Positions 1 to 6,860 are shown, counted from the first letter of the stretch. The stretch is 7,210 nucleotides of DNA from Sphingobium sp. (GCA_030148625.1 JASBTC010000211.1:1-7210); one strand, 5' to 3'. A program made the numbers and translations. The notes: generated by a model from the letters alone, not told the origin.

Positions 1-19
1 AGTTTACTGGCGGAAATCA

Positions 20-48
20 GGGCGCCGCGGCCATTGTTCGCGGCGCCC
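20..48 (+). terminator. Terminator-like hairpin upstream of the first gene
   Basis: A perfect 10-bp inverted repeat, GGGCGCCGCG (20-29) and CGCGGCGCCC (39-48), encloses a 9-nt loop and is followed by a pyrimidine-rich tail (TTCCTTC). This is the form of a factor-independent terminator with a weak T tract. It probably ends a plus-strand gene lying before the window. It stands only 35 bp before the next start codon, so it could instead be an intercistronic RNA-stability hairpin within an operon. Confidence 0.6.
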
Positions 49-83
49 TTCCTTCATCGGATATAAACGTGAGGAGTGATGCA

Positions 84-2144
84 ATGATGATTGGCCGATT
101 GCTGGTGATGGCGGCACCTCTGGCCTTGAGCTGGCCGACGATGACGCTGGCGCAGGCCGGTCCGGAGCTCGCCTATCAGCTCACCGAAGGGCAGAATATC
201 AACGCCTTCGTCCGCGACGGCCGGGTTGCCGCACACCTGCTGCTGCGCAACGGCACCGATCCGCGCATCCTCGTCGCCTTTCCGGCGGGCAACAGCGGTG
301 TCGGCCTGTGGTTTGCGCCGCTCGCCCAGCCTGCCACGTGGCGAATCGAGCAGGCGCCCGCGCCGATGACGCTGGCGGATGACAAGGGCCGTCCGCTCTA
401 CGCCATCGCGACCACCGCCACGCTCGATGCGCCGTCGCTCACCGTGAAGCAGGCGGTGCTCTCCAACGTCCGTTTCCTGCGCGACTATCAGTCGATCGCG
501 AAGTTTCCGGCCGAGGTTGCAACAGCCCCTCGGACTGATGGCAAGAAGCTGATCTGGGCGCGAGATCGTGTCGATGGCGCACCCGGCTACCGCCTCGAGG
601 TCGAGGTGCTGGCGGGCAGTCTGGCCAATGGTACCATCACCGCGCCGACAGACGGGCCGCTGCGGCTGCGTATCGTTGTGGCGAGCGGCGATACGCCGCT
701 GACCGGTCTTGCGGAAAGCGAACTGCTCAACGCCAAAGCCGCAGCCGACCCGGACGCGCGCAACGCGCTGCGCTTCCTCAGCTACCGCGAGAAGTTCCTC
801 GCCGGTTCGTGGCGGTTCAACACCTATTTCGGCCGCGATACGCTGATGTCGGTGCGGCTGCTGATGCCGGTGCTGCAGCCTGCGGCGGTCGAGGCGGGGC
901 TGGGCGCTGTGCTTGCGCGGCTCAACGGGGCCGGCGAAGTCGCGCACGAAGAAGGCCTATCCGAATTCGCGATCCTCGAGAGGCGCCAGCACAAGCTGCC
1001 CGGCGGCGACCAAGCCACGCTCGATTATGCGATGGTCGATGACGACTATATGCTGGCGCCGGTTGCGGGCGAATTCCTGCTCGGGCAGGCTGGGGTAGCG
1101 GAAGCGCGGGCTTTCCTCGCGCGGAAGATCCCGAGCGAGACCGGTGCGGCGCCGGCTGCGGCAGGCGCGCTGTTAGTCCGCAACCTGCGTTTCGTGATCG
1201 ATCAGGCGGCACCCTTCGCAGCGGCGCCTAGCTGGCAGAAACTGATCGCGATCAAGGACGGCCGAATGACCGGCGAATGGCGCGATAGCGAAGAGGGACT
1301 CGGGCGCGGGCGCTATGCTTACAACGTCAATGGCGTGTTCGTGCCGGCCGCGCTCGAGGCCGCGGACAAGCTCTACAAGGCGGGGCTGCTGGATCCCTAT
1401 CTGACACCCGCCGACCGTGCCGCTCTCGCCAAGGCCGGTGCGATGGCCAAGATCTGGTATGCCCGTGCGCCGGGGCTGTTCCGTGCCGACATTCCCGCCG
1501 CGCAGGCCGTAGCGCAGGTGCGCGAGTACGCCGCCCGGGTCGGCGTTCCTGCCGAGCCGGCGCTGGCCGCGATGCAAGGTCAGACGCTGAGCTTCAACGC
1601 CATCTCGCTTGATGCGAGCGGCAAGCCGGTGCCGATCGTCAATTCCGACGATGGCTTCCTGCTGCTGTTCGGCCATCCCTCCGCGGCTGAGCTGGAGACG
1701 TTCGTGGGCGCGGCGATGCGGCCGTTCCCCGCCGGGCTGATGACCGATGTCGGTCTGCTCGTCGCCAACGCGGCGCAGGCGACGCCGGAAGTAGAGGATC
1801 GCTTCGGACCAGGCGCCTATCACGGTGCGGTGGTTTGGTCGTGGCAGCAGGCGCTGTTCGCCGCCGGGCTTGAGCGGCAGTTGGCACGCAAGGACCTGCC
1901 CGCCAGCACCCGTGCGGTGCTGACCAGGGCGCAGGCCTTGTTGTGGCGCGCGATTAATGCCGCGCGCGTGACCGCCAATTCGGAGCTGTGGTCCTGGGCA
2001 TTCCGCGACGGTTTTTACCGGGTGGTGGCGTTCGGGGCGGGCAAGCAGGACGTCGACGAATCCAACGCGGCGCAACTATGGAGCACCGTCTATCTCGCCG
2101 TGCGCCCGCCCGCCTCGCTCAATCAGCTGCCGGAGAGGCGATGA
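84..2144 (+). CDS. Exported (alpha/alpha)6-barrel glycosidase-like protein (debranching-enzyme-like)
   Basis: About 686 residues. The ATG at 84 is chosen because GAGGAG (71-76) lies 7 nt upstream. A GTG at 69 is in frame but would put the ribosome site inside the gene. The N-terminus is a signal peptide: an Arg, a hydrophobic stretch (LLVMAAPLALS) and an AQA|GP cleavage site near residue 25. The mature protein is therefore probably periplasmic or secreted. An N-terminal beta-rich part of about 200 residues precedes a long helical part. That part carries NTYFGRDT (246-253), HEEGLSEF (288-295), GEWRDSEEG (397-405) and, near the C-terminus, WSWQQALF and DESNAAQLWSTVYLA. The FGRDT block and acidic motifs recall glycogen-debranching (GDE_C-like) and other six-hairpin glycosidases. 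The specific substrate and catalytic residues cannot be named. The convergent halogenase neighbour fits a carbohydrate-utilisation locus. The reading frame is certain; the enzymatic class is an inference from motif resemblance. Confidence 0.88.
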   Translation: MMIGRLLVMAAPLALSWPTMTLAQAGPELAYQLTEGQNINAFVRDGRVAAHLLLRNGTDPRILVAFPAGNSGVGLWFAPLAQPATWRIEQAPAPMTLADDKGRPLYAIATTATLDAPSLTVKQAVLSNVRFLRDYQSIAKFPAEVATAPRTDGKKLIWARDRVDGAPGYRLEVEVLAGSLANGTITAPTDGPLRLRIVVASGDTPLTGLAESELLNAKAAADPDARNALRFLSYREKFLAGSWRFNTYFGRDTLMSVRLLMPVLQPAAVEAGLGAVLARLNGAGEVAHEEGLSEFAILERRQHKLPGGDQATLDYAMVDDDYMLAPVAGEFLLGQAGVAEARAFLARKIPSETGAAPAAAGALLVRNLRFVIDQAAPFAAAPSWQKLIAIKDGRMTGEWRDSEEGLGRGRYAYNVNGVFVPAALEAADKLYKAGLLDPYLTPADRAALAKAGAMAKIWYARAPGLFRADIPAAQAVAQVREYAARVGVPAEPALAAMQGQTLSFNAISLDASGKPVPIVNSDDGFLLLFGHPSAAELETFVGAAMRPFPAGLMTDVGLLVANAAQATPEVEDRFGPGAYHGAVVWSWQQALFAAGLERQLARKDLPASTRAVLTRAQALLWRAINAARVTANSELWSWAFRDGFYRVVAFGAGKQDVDESNAAQLWSTVYLAVRPPASLNQLPERR

Positions 2145-2163
2145 CCGTCAGGCCTCCGGTCAT
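2141..2163. terminator. Small hairpin between convergent genes
   Basis: ATGACCG (2141-2147) and CGGTCAT (2157-2163) form a perfect 7-bp stem around a 9-nt loop. The hairpin overlaps the stop codon of the plus-strand glycosidase-like gene and sits in the 36-bp gap before the stop of the minus-strand halogenase. Its position suits a shared bidirectional terminator. No T tract follows on either side, so it is a weak candidate. Confidence 0.35.
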
Positions 2164-2180
2164 CGGATCGGACGGCGCGA

Positions 2181-3728
2181 TCACGACCCTGAGCCCGTCG
2201 CCTCCGCCAGCGCGTCGTCATGCAGCGGCAGCGTCGGCGCGGCGCGGGCGATGACATCGGCGATCTGCTGCACCTGCGCGCGGTTGACCTCAGGATCGAG
2301 CGTGTCGGCGAGCGGGTTGTAGCCTTTCGCAATCACGCCCTGCCCATTGAGCACGGCGAGCCAGCTCGTCTCGCGGAACAGTTCCTCGGCATCGAGCATC
2401 AGCCGGCCCGAGCGGCGATACTGTGCCTCGCGCGCGACAAGGCTGTCGGGCAGCGCCATCGCGCGCCGCTCGACCCACATCGGCTCGGTTCGCTCGGTCG
2501 CGTGATAGTGGAGGATCAGGAAATCCTTGATCACATCCATGTCCGCATTGAGCAGCCGGTTGAAACGATCGGCCAATGCGGGATCGCAATCGCGATCGGG
2601 GAATAGCGTCAGCAGCTTGGCGATGCCGCTCTGGATCAAGTGGATGCTGGTCGATTCGAGCGGTTCGAGGAAACCTGAGGACAAGCCGAGCGCGACGACG
2701 TTGCCGATCCACGCACGCCGCCGCGTTCCCGCGAGGAAACGCAGCACGCGCGGCTCGGCCAGCGCCGCGCCGTCGAGGTTGGCGAGCAGGGTGGCGATCG
2801 CCTCGTCCTCGCTGATGAAGCGACTGGAGAAGACATAGCCGTTGCCGGTGCGGTGCTGGAGCGGGATGCGCCATTGCCAGCCTGCCTCCCGCGCCGTTGA
2901 ACGAGTATAGGGCGTGATCGCACCATTCCGCGCCGAGGGGACGGCAGCGGCACGATCGCAGGGCAGCCAGTGCGACCAGTCCTCGAAATCGCCGCCCATC
3001 GTCTTGTCGATCAGCAGCGCGCGAAAGCCGGAGCAATCGATGAACAGATCGCCATCGAGCCGCTCGCCACGCTGCGTGGTCAGCGCGGTGACAAAGCCGC
3101 TCTCGCTCTCGCGTTCGACGTCCTGCAGTAGCCCCTCGACACGGACCACACCCGCCGCCTCGGCGATGCTGCGCAGGTGCCCGGCATAGAGGCTCGCATC
3201 GAAATGATAGGCATAGCCGAGTGTCGAGAGGATCGAGCGCGCGTCGCCTTGCGGCTTGGCGAAGCGGTTCTGCTCCGCGAGCGCGCTGGCTAACGAAAAA
3301 GCCGAGAGCGGCAGATCGAGTCCCTCGCGCGCCGCCTTGAGCCAGCGATGATGGAACGCGACACCGGGCAATTGCGCACCATAGGTGCCGAACGGGTGGA
3401 AATAACGATGGCCAAGCCGGGTCCAGTCGGTGAACTCGATGCCGAGTTTGAAGCTTGCCTTGGTTGCGGAGAGAAATGCGGTTTCGTCGAGTCCGATGAA
3501 CTGGTTGAACCAGTGGATGGTCGGAATCGTCGCCTCGCCCACACCGACCGTGCCGATCTCCTCGGATTCGAGCAGGGTGATGCGTACCGCACGGCCCAGG
3601 GATTTTGCGAGGGCGGTCGCGGTCATCCAGCCCGCAGTGCCCCCGCCCAGAATGACCACCGAGCGAACCCGGTTTGAATCCGTGGACTCCGTTGCTGTGG
3701 GCGATGTGTTCAAGTCTTCACCCGGCAC
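2181..3728 (-). CDS. FAD-dependent halogenase, tryptophan halogenase (PrnA/RebH) family
   Basis: About 515 residues from the proposed GTG at 3728. Family members use FADH2, O2 and halide to make HOCl or HOBr, which a catalytic Lys delivers to an aromatic (often indole) substrate. They depend on a separate flavin reductase, and none is in the window. Visible features, numbered from the in-frame GTG at 3836 (subtract 36 for the proposed start), are as follows. The FAD fold has GGGTAGW at 64-70, and a GVGEATIP block lies at 98-105. The catalytic Lys is K130 in SFKLGIEF, the family signature W320-x-W322-x-I324-P325 is present, and FLEPLEST (389-396) holds the catalytic Glu (E394). The start is uncertain because there is no in-frame ATG before the FAD motif. 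GTG 3728 has GAGAG 7 nt upstream, TTG 3713 is an alternative, and GTG 3836 would add a poorly coding-like tail with no ribosome site. The native substrate cannot be assigned. Homologues in sphingomonad carbohydrate loci often have unknown substrates. Confidence 0.93.
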   Translation of the reverse strand: MPGEDLNTSPTATESTDSNRVRSVVILGGGTAGWMTATALAKSLGRAVRITLLESEEIGTVGVGEATIPTIHWFNQFIGLDETAFLSATKASFKLGIEFTDWTRLGHRYFHPFGTYGAQLPGVAFHHRWLKAAREGLDLPLSAFSLASALAEQNRFAKPQGDARSILSTLGYAYHFDASLYAGHLRSIAEAAGVVRVEGLLQDVERESESGFVTALTTQRGERLDGDLFIDCSGFRALLIDKTMGGDFEDWSHWLPCDRAAAVPSARNGAITPYTRSTAREAGWQWRIPLQHRTGNGYVFSSRFISEDEAIATLLANLDGAALAEPRVLRFLAGTRRRAWIGNVVALGLSSGFLEPLESTSIHLIQSGIAKLLTLFPDRDCDPALADRFNRLLNADMDVIKDFLILHYHATERTEPMWVERRAMALPDSLVAREAQYRRSGRLMLDAEELFRETSWLAVLNGQGVIAKGYNPLADTLDPEVNRAQVQQIADVIARAAPTLPLHDDALAEATGSGS

Positions 3729-3842
3729 ATTCGAGCTCTCAGGATGGGAGGGTGACGATATCCATGAGCTTGTTTCCCGTTCACTTGACCATCGAAGACA
3801 TGCCGGTGGGCGGTTACGGACGTAAGCCTCATGCACAGCAGG

Positions 3843-3859
3843 TTGCCGTGTGCCGGCAA
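3843..3859. repeat. Inverted repeat, possible operator
   Basis: TTGCCG (3843-3848) and CGGCAA (3854-3859) are perfect 6-bp inverted arms separated by 5 nt, giving a 17-bp palindrome about 115 bp upstream of the proposed halogenase start. The size fits a dimeric repressor site. No known operator was recognised, and a chance occurrence in GC-rich DNA is possible. Confidence 0.4.
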
Positions 3860-3873
3860 TCTTCGCAATGGCG

Positions 3874-3897
3874 TCGCTAGCTGCCCTCGCTAGCTGC
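3874..3897. repeat. Two tandem copies of an 11-bp direct repeat
   Basis: TCGCTAGCTGC occurs at 3874-3884 and again at 3887-3897, identical, with a 2-bp gap and a 13-bp period. Each copy contains the palindrome GCTAGC. Identical copies just over one helical turn apart in a presumed promoter region could be paired protein-binding sites. They could also be a simple local duplication. Confidence 0.65.
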
Positions 3898-3902
3898 GTA
3901 GG

Positions 3903-3924
3903 CCGCTACGCGCCCTCATAGCGG
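3903..3924. repeat. Inverted repeat CCGCTA/TAGCGG
   Basis: CCGCTA (3903-3908) and TAGCGG (3919-3924) are perfect arms around a 10-nt spacer, directly beside the tandem 11-bp repeat. It may be part of the same regulatory patch or a weak RNA hairpin. No T tract is present. Confidence 0.4.
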
Positions 3925-3983
3925 TCATTCCGCCGGTCAATTGGTGATCCTAAAAGCGGTAGTTCGTTCAGATAGCGATCGAA

Positions 3984-4008
3984 CGGCGATTATGCACTTT
4001 AGTCGCCG
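3984..4008 (-). terminator. Weak hairpin downstream of the AraC-type gene
   Basis: CGGCGA (3984-3989) and TCGCCG (4003-4008) form a 6-bp stem that extends to 8 bp with one mismatch. It lies about 40-60 bp past the stop of the minus-strand AraC-type gene. Its position would suit a terminator of that gene, but there is no T run. The region is AT-rich, so a promoter role for the halogenase is also possible. Confidence 0.3.
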
Positions 4009-4045
4009 AAAACTCACCCCAGCAGCATCCACTTCCCGGAGCGGC

Positions 4046-4495
4046 TCAGCGCAACTGCTGTATCCATTCCCACATGTGCTGTTTCATCAGGTCCTCAGCC
4101 GGCGACGGCGCGCACTGACCTGCGAGAGCCCGAGCTTCCCGGGGCGTCACCCCAAAACGGGACCGGAAGGTCCGCGCAAAATTGGTCCGCCACGAGAATC
4201 CGCAACTCTGCGCGATATCTGCAACGCTTCTTCCATGCTGCGTGGGATCCCGCAGCATGGCGTGGGCGAGGTGCAGACGGCGCTCGCGGACACAGGCTGT
4301 AAAACCGCCATTCGGTTCCATGAGATAGTAAAGCTTGCGGCGCGATATGCCGAGGCGTTCCGCGACGCCCTCGGCCGATAGCTCCGGATCAACCGCCCGA
4401 TCAGATATCAGACGATGAATCTGGGCAGTCAGAAGGGGGTCTACGACATGGAGGCTTCTATCGGGCGCGTCCGTATTGAGGACCGCCGCCGCCAT
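4046..4495 (-). CDS. AraC-family DNA-binding domain protein, probably N-terminally truncated
   Basis: 149 residues from the ATG at 4495, which has AGGA 6 nt upstream; a TTG at 4501 is also in frame. Nearly the whole protein is an AraC/XylS-type C-terminal DNA-binding domain. The first helix-turn-helix is at about 39-59 (LSAEGVAERLGISRRKLYYL) and the second at about 90-110 (SVADIAQSCGFSW...). The family signature GFSWRTNFARTF...FGVTPREAR spans 99-122. Family members normally have 250-330 residues, with an N-terminal ligand-binding or dimerisation domain. That domain is absent, and a TAG at 4511-4513 blocks extension in this frame. The DNA immediately upstream is a reductase fragment on the other strand, so the lost half was probably deleted rather than never present. 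It may be a surviving HTH-only regulator or a pseudogene. Its targets are unknown; the halogenase downstream on the same strand or the former divergent reductase are candidates. Confidence 0.75.
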   Translation of the reverse strand: MAAAVLNTDAPDRSLHVVDPLLTAQIHRLISDRAVDPELSAEGVAERLGISRRKLYYLMEPNGGFTACVRERRLHLAHAMLRDPTQHGRSVADIAQSCGFSWRTNFARTFRSRFGVTPREARALAGQCAPSPAEDLMKQHMWEWIQQLR

Positions 4496-4633
4496 CGTCA
4501 ATCCTGGTGTCTATACCGCGGCGACCTCATCGAAGCTCTTGACCAGATCAGCGTCAAGACAGGCCAGGGCGCGATGGCGGCGATGCGGGTCCACGACTGG
4601 CTCCGCGAACAGAACGGACATGACCAGAAATAG
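4494..4633 (+). pseudogene. C-terminal remnant of a thioredoxin-reductase-like flavoprotein, frameshifted
   Basis: Reading the plus strand from 4494 gives IVNPGVYTA. After a one-base shift at about 4518-4520 it continues GDLIEALDQISV, then GQGAMAAMRVHDWLRE, and ends at TAG 4631-4633. Joined, this matches the well-known end of thioredoxin-reductase-type pyridine nucleotide-disulfide oxidoreductases: PG(V/L)YxAGD, then an LxQIxVAxGQAAIAA-like helix and a final helix xHNxLR. The AGD motif, which contacts FAD, is exactly where the frame breaks; one extra G in GCGGCG would restore it. Only about 46 of some 300 residues remain. The N-terminal FAD and NADPH domains and the CxxC region are absent. 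It points toward the catalase, 82 bp away, so an intact reductase may once have been co-oriented with it. The assignment rests on motif recognition, not on an alignment. Confidence 0.7.
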
Positions 4634-4655
4634 AAAAAGAATGCGGGCGCGTGGC

Positions 4656-4680
4656 GAAACCTAGGGGCGAGCGGGGGGTT
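4656..4680 (+). promoter_or_regulatory. Candidate EcfG-type general stress promoter for the catalase
   Basis: GAAAC (4656-4660) and GGTT (4677-4680) are separated by 16 nt. This resembles the alphaproteobacterial EcfG/RpoE2 consensus GGAAC-N16/17-CGTT, with one mismatch in each element. Transcription would begin near 4687 and leave a leader of about 30 nt before the ATG at 4716. Catalases are known members of such regulons in several Alphaproteobacteria. The match is short, so this remains a candidate. Confidence 0.35.
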
Positions 4681-4703
4681 GAAGATGTAAATCCGTCAAA
4701 TTC

Positions 4704-4709
4704 AAGGAA
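4704..4709 (+). promoter_or_regulatory. Ribosome binding site of the catalase gene
   Basis: AAGGAA lies 6 nt before the ATG at 4716. This fixes that start over the earlier in-frame and out-of-frame options. The first residues (MAKKPAPSP) also look like a natural catalase arm. Confidence 0.75.
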
Positions 4710-4715
4710 CCGATC

Positions 4716-6860
4716 ATGGCCAAGAAGCCCGCGCCGTCCCCTGCGACCGACCACGCCCTTCGCGACCATCAGCCGGGAGAGCGCCAGATCACGCCGGATG
4801 ACAGCCAGGGCAACGGCGATGAACTCCATCAAGACGTCGGTGGGGTCGCCGATCCGGCAGCCTATTTGACCGACAATTTCGGCCATCGCATTTCAGACAA
4901 CCAGAATTCGCTGCGCGCGGGAACACGCGGGCCAACGCTGCTCGAGGACTTCGTCCTCCGCGAGAAAATCTTCCACTTCGATCATGAGCGCATTCCCGAG
5001 CGGATCGTCCACGCCCGCGGTTCGGGCGCGCACGGCGTGTTCCAATGCACCAAAGCGATTCCCGCGCTGACGAAGGCGTCGATTCTGCAAAAGGAGGGGG
5101 CGACTTGCCCCGTGTTCGTCCGCTTCTCGACAGTCGCCGGCGGCGCCGGGTCGGTCGATACGCCGCGCGATGTGCGCGGCTTCGCCGTAAAACTCTATAC
5201 CGATAGCGGCAATTGGGACCTTGTCGGCAACAATATACCGGTCTTCTTTATCCAGGACGCGATGAAATTCCCTGACCTCGTCCACAGCGTGAAGATGGAG
5301 GCCGACCGCGGCTATCCGCAGGCGGCGAGCGCGCACGACACCTTCTGGGATTTCATCGGGCTGATGCCCGAGGCGATGCACATGATCATGTGGGCGATGT
5401 CCGACCGCACTATCCCGCGAAGCCTGCGCATGATCGAAGGTTTTGGCGTACACACCTTCCGCTTCGTCAACGAAAAGGGCGAGGGCAAGTTCGTCAAATT
5501 CCACTGGAAGCCGGTGCTCGGCATCCAGTCGACGACATGGGACGAGGCGGTGAAGATTGCCGGCGCCGATCCCGATTTCCACCGCCGCGATCTGTTCGAG
5601 GCGATCGACGCGGGCGACTTCCCGGCCTGGGATCTCGGCGTGCAGGTGTTCGACGAGGCCTTTGCCGCCAAGCAGCCCTATGACGTACTCGACGCGACGA
5701 AGCTGATCCCCGAGGAGGATATCCCGGTCGAGATCGTCGGCCGCATGACGCTCAACCGCAACGTCGACAATTTCTTTGCCGAGACCGAACAGGTCGCCTT
5801 CCTGCCGTCAAACATCATCCCCGGAATTGATTTTAGCAACGACCCGCTGCTGCAGGGCCGGCTCTTTTCCTATCTCGACACGCAGAAGTCGCGGCTGGGG
5901 ACGACCAATTTCCACCAGATCCCGATCAATGCGCCCAAATGCCCGTTCCACAATTTCCAGCGTGACGGGATGATGCAGACGCTCGTGCCGACCGGGCGGG
6001 CCAACTACGAACCTAACAGCCTGGCTGAGGCGGGAGAGAATGGCGGTCCTCGGGCGAGCGCCGAGACGGGCTTCAAGACCTTCGAGACCAACGACGAACG
6101 GAACGATCTGGCGCAGAAGCTGCGCATTCGCGCTGAACTCTTCGCCGACCATTTCAGCCAGGCGCGACTGTTCTACCTGTCGCAGACCGAGAATGAGCAG
6201 GCGCATATCGCCTCGGCGCTGGTGTTCGAGCTGTCGAAGGTCACGCTCGATCATGTCCGCGCCCGCGTCGTCGGCCAGCTTCGCAACATCGATGAGGATC
6301 TGGCCAAGCGCGTCGCCGCGGGCCTGGCGATCGACCTCCCGGCGAAAGAAAAGGCCGCGCGCGCGCCGGTCGATCTCAAGCCCTCCGACGCGTTGTCGAT
6401 CCAGAAGAATGCCGACGACACGATGGAGGGCCGCAAGGTCGCGATCCTGTTTGCCGAAGGATCCGACAAGGCGGCGATCGACAGGCTGAAGGGCACCATC
6501 GAAAGTGCTGGCGGTACCGCCTTCCTCGTTGCGCCGAAAGTTGGCGGGATAAAGGTCAAGGGGGGTACGCTCAAGGCCGACGGCCAGCTCGCGGGTTCGC
6601 CCTCGGTGCTGTTCGACGCCGTTGCTTCAATCCTGACCGACGAACAGGTCAAGCTGCTGTCTTCGCAGGGCGCCGCGGTTCAGTGGTTCATGGACGCCTA
6701 TGGGCACTGCAAGACGATCGCGCATGACGAGGCGACGCAGTTGCTGCTCGACAAGGCGGGCGTCGAAAAGGACAGCGGTATCGTTGCGATCGACAAATTC
6801 GCCGACGTTGGGACGCGGCGTCACTGGGCTCGCGAAGCCAAGGTGCGCGATCTTGCCTGA
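4716..6860 (+). CDS. katE: Large-subunit (clade II, HPII/KatE-type) haem catalase
   Basis: 714 residues, close to the ~750 of E. coli HPII. It converts H2O2 to water and oxygen, normally as a cytoplasmic homotetramer with haem b or d. A polar arm of about 45 residues precedes the catalase core (about 50-430). The core has the distal His at H99 ([13 protein letters not shown]), the distal Asn at N172 ([10 protein letters not shown]), [11 protein letters not shown] at 136-146, and the proximal haem-ligand Tyr at Y386 with R382 (RLFSYLDTQ). The spacings 99-172-386 equal those of HPII (128-201-415). A helical segment (about 450-540) and a C-terminal class I glutamine-amidotransferase/flavodoxin-like domain (about 570-714, starting [12 protein letters not shown]) define the large-subunit clade. 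The position corresponding to HPII His392, which forms the unusual His-Tyr bond, is Leu363. No stop or frameshift is seen. It probably shares a transcript with the oxidoreductase that begins 12 bp downstream. Confidence 0.96.
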   Translation: MAKKPAPSPATDHALRDHQPGERQITPDDSQGNGDELHQDVGGVADPAAYLTDNFGHRISDNQNSLRAGTRGPTLLEDFVLREKIFHFDHERIPERIVHARGSGAHGVFQCTKAIPALTKASILQKEGATCPVFVRFSTVAGGAGSVDTPRDVRGFAVKLYTDSGNWDLVGNNIPVFFIQDAMKFPDLVHSVKMEADRGYPQAASAHDTFWDFIGLMPEAMHMIMWAMSDRTIPRSLRMIEGFGVHTFRFVNEKGEGKFVKFHWKPVLGIQSTTWDEAVKIAGADPDFHRRDLFEAIDAGDFPAWDLGVQVFDEAFAAKQPYDVLDATKLIPEEDIPVEIVGRMTLNRNVDNFFAETEQVAFLPSNIIPGIDFSNDPLLQGRLFSYLDTQKSRLGTTNFHQIPINAPKCPFHNFQRDGMMQTLVPTGRANYEPNSLAEAGENGGPRASAETGFKTFETNDERNDLAQKLRIRAELFADHFSQARLFYLSQTENEQAHIASALVFELSKVTLDHVRARVVGQLRNIDEDLAKRVAAGLAIDLPAKEKAARAPVDLKPSDALSIQKNADDTMEGRKVAILFAEGSDKAAIDRLKGTIESAGGTAFLVAPKVGGIKVKGGTLKADGQLAGSPSVLFDAVASILTDEQVKLLSSQGAAVQWFMDAYGHCKTIAHDEATQLLLDKAGVEKDSGIVAIDKFADVGTRRHWAREAKVRDLA

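Larger units (their letters stand above)
3729..4045. other. Gene-poor, repeat-rich region upstream of the halogenase
   Basis: No convincing gene is seen here. On the minus strand it separates the stop of the AraC-type gene from the start of the halogenase, so it should hold the halogenase promoter and any operator. It contains several short inverted and direct repeats (listed separately) and a more AT-rich part at about 3935-4015. A TTGACC on the minus strand (about 3937-3942) resembles a -35 box, but no well-spaced -10 was found. If the halogenase really starts at GTG 3836, the first 108 bases would be coding. Confidence 0.6.

Noticed and set aside
35..67. TTGTTC and TATAAA before the first gene, considered as a -35/-10 promoter.
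   Set aside because: The spacing is 21 bp, and the -35 lies in the terminator-like hairpin loop and stem. Not convincing.
1173..2075. A 300-codon minus-strand open frame opposite the glycosidase-like gene.
   Set aside because: Arg- and Gly-rich sequence without domains, typical of antisense frames in GC-rich genes. The plus strand has clear motifs throughout.
3739..3765. A short minus-strand frame (MDIVTLPS) just before the proposed halogenase start, considered as an attenuator leader peptide.
   Set aside because: It contains no Trp or other regulatory codon run, has no clear ribosome site, and no alternative hairpins are seen.
3962..3984. GTTCG/CGAAC inverted arms with a 13-nt spacer.
   Set aside because: Five-base arms this far apart are expected by chance and add nothing to the stronger repeats nearby.
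4511..4621. A 36-codon minus-strand reading frame starting MSVLFAEP, in the same frame as the AraC-type gene.
   Set aside because: The opposite strand of the same bases encodes a recognisable thioredoxin-reductase C-terminus, so this is most likely its antisense shadow. It also does not resemble an AraC N-terminal domain.
4707..4711. GGAAC directly before the catalase ATG, considered as an EcfG -35 element.
   Set aside because: It is part of the ribosome binding site, and the matching -10 would fall inside the coding sequence.
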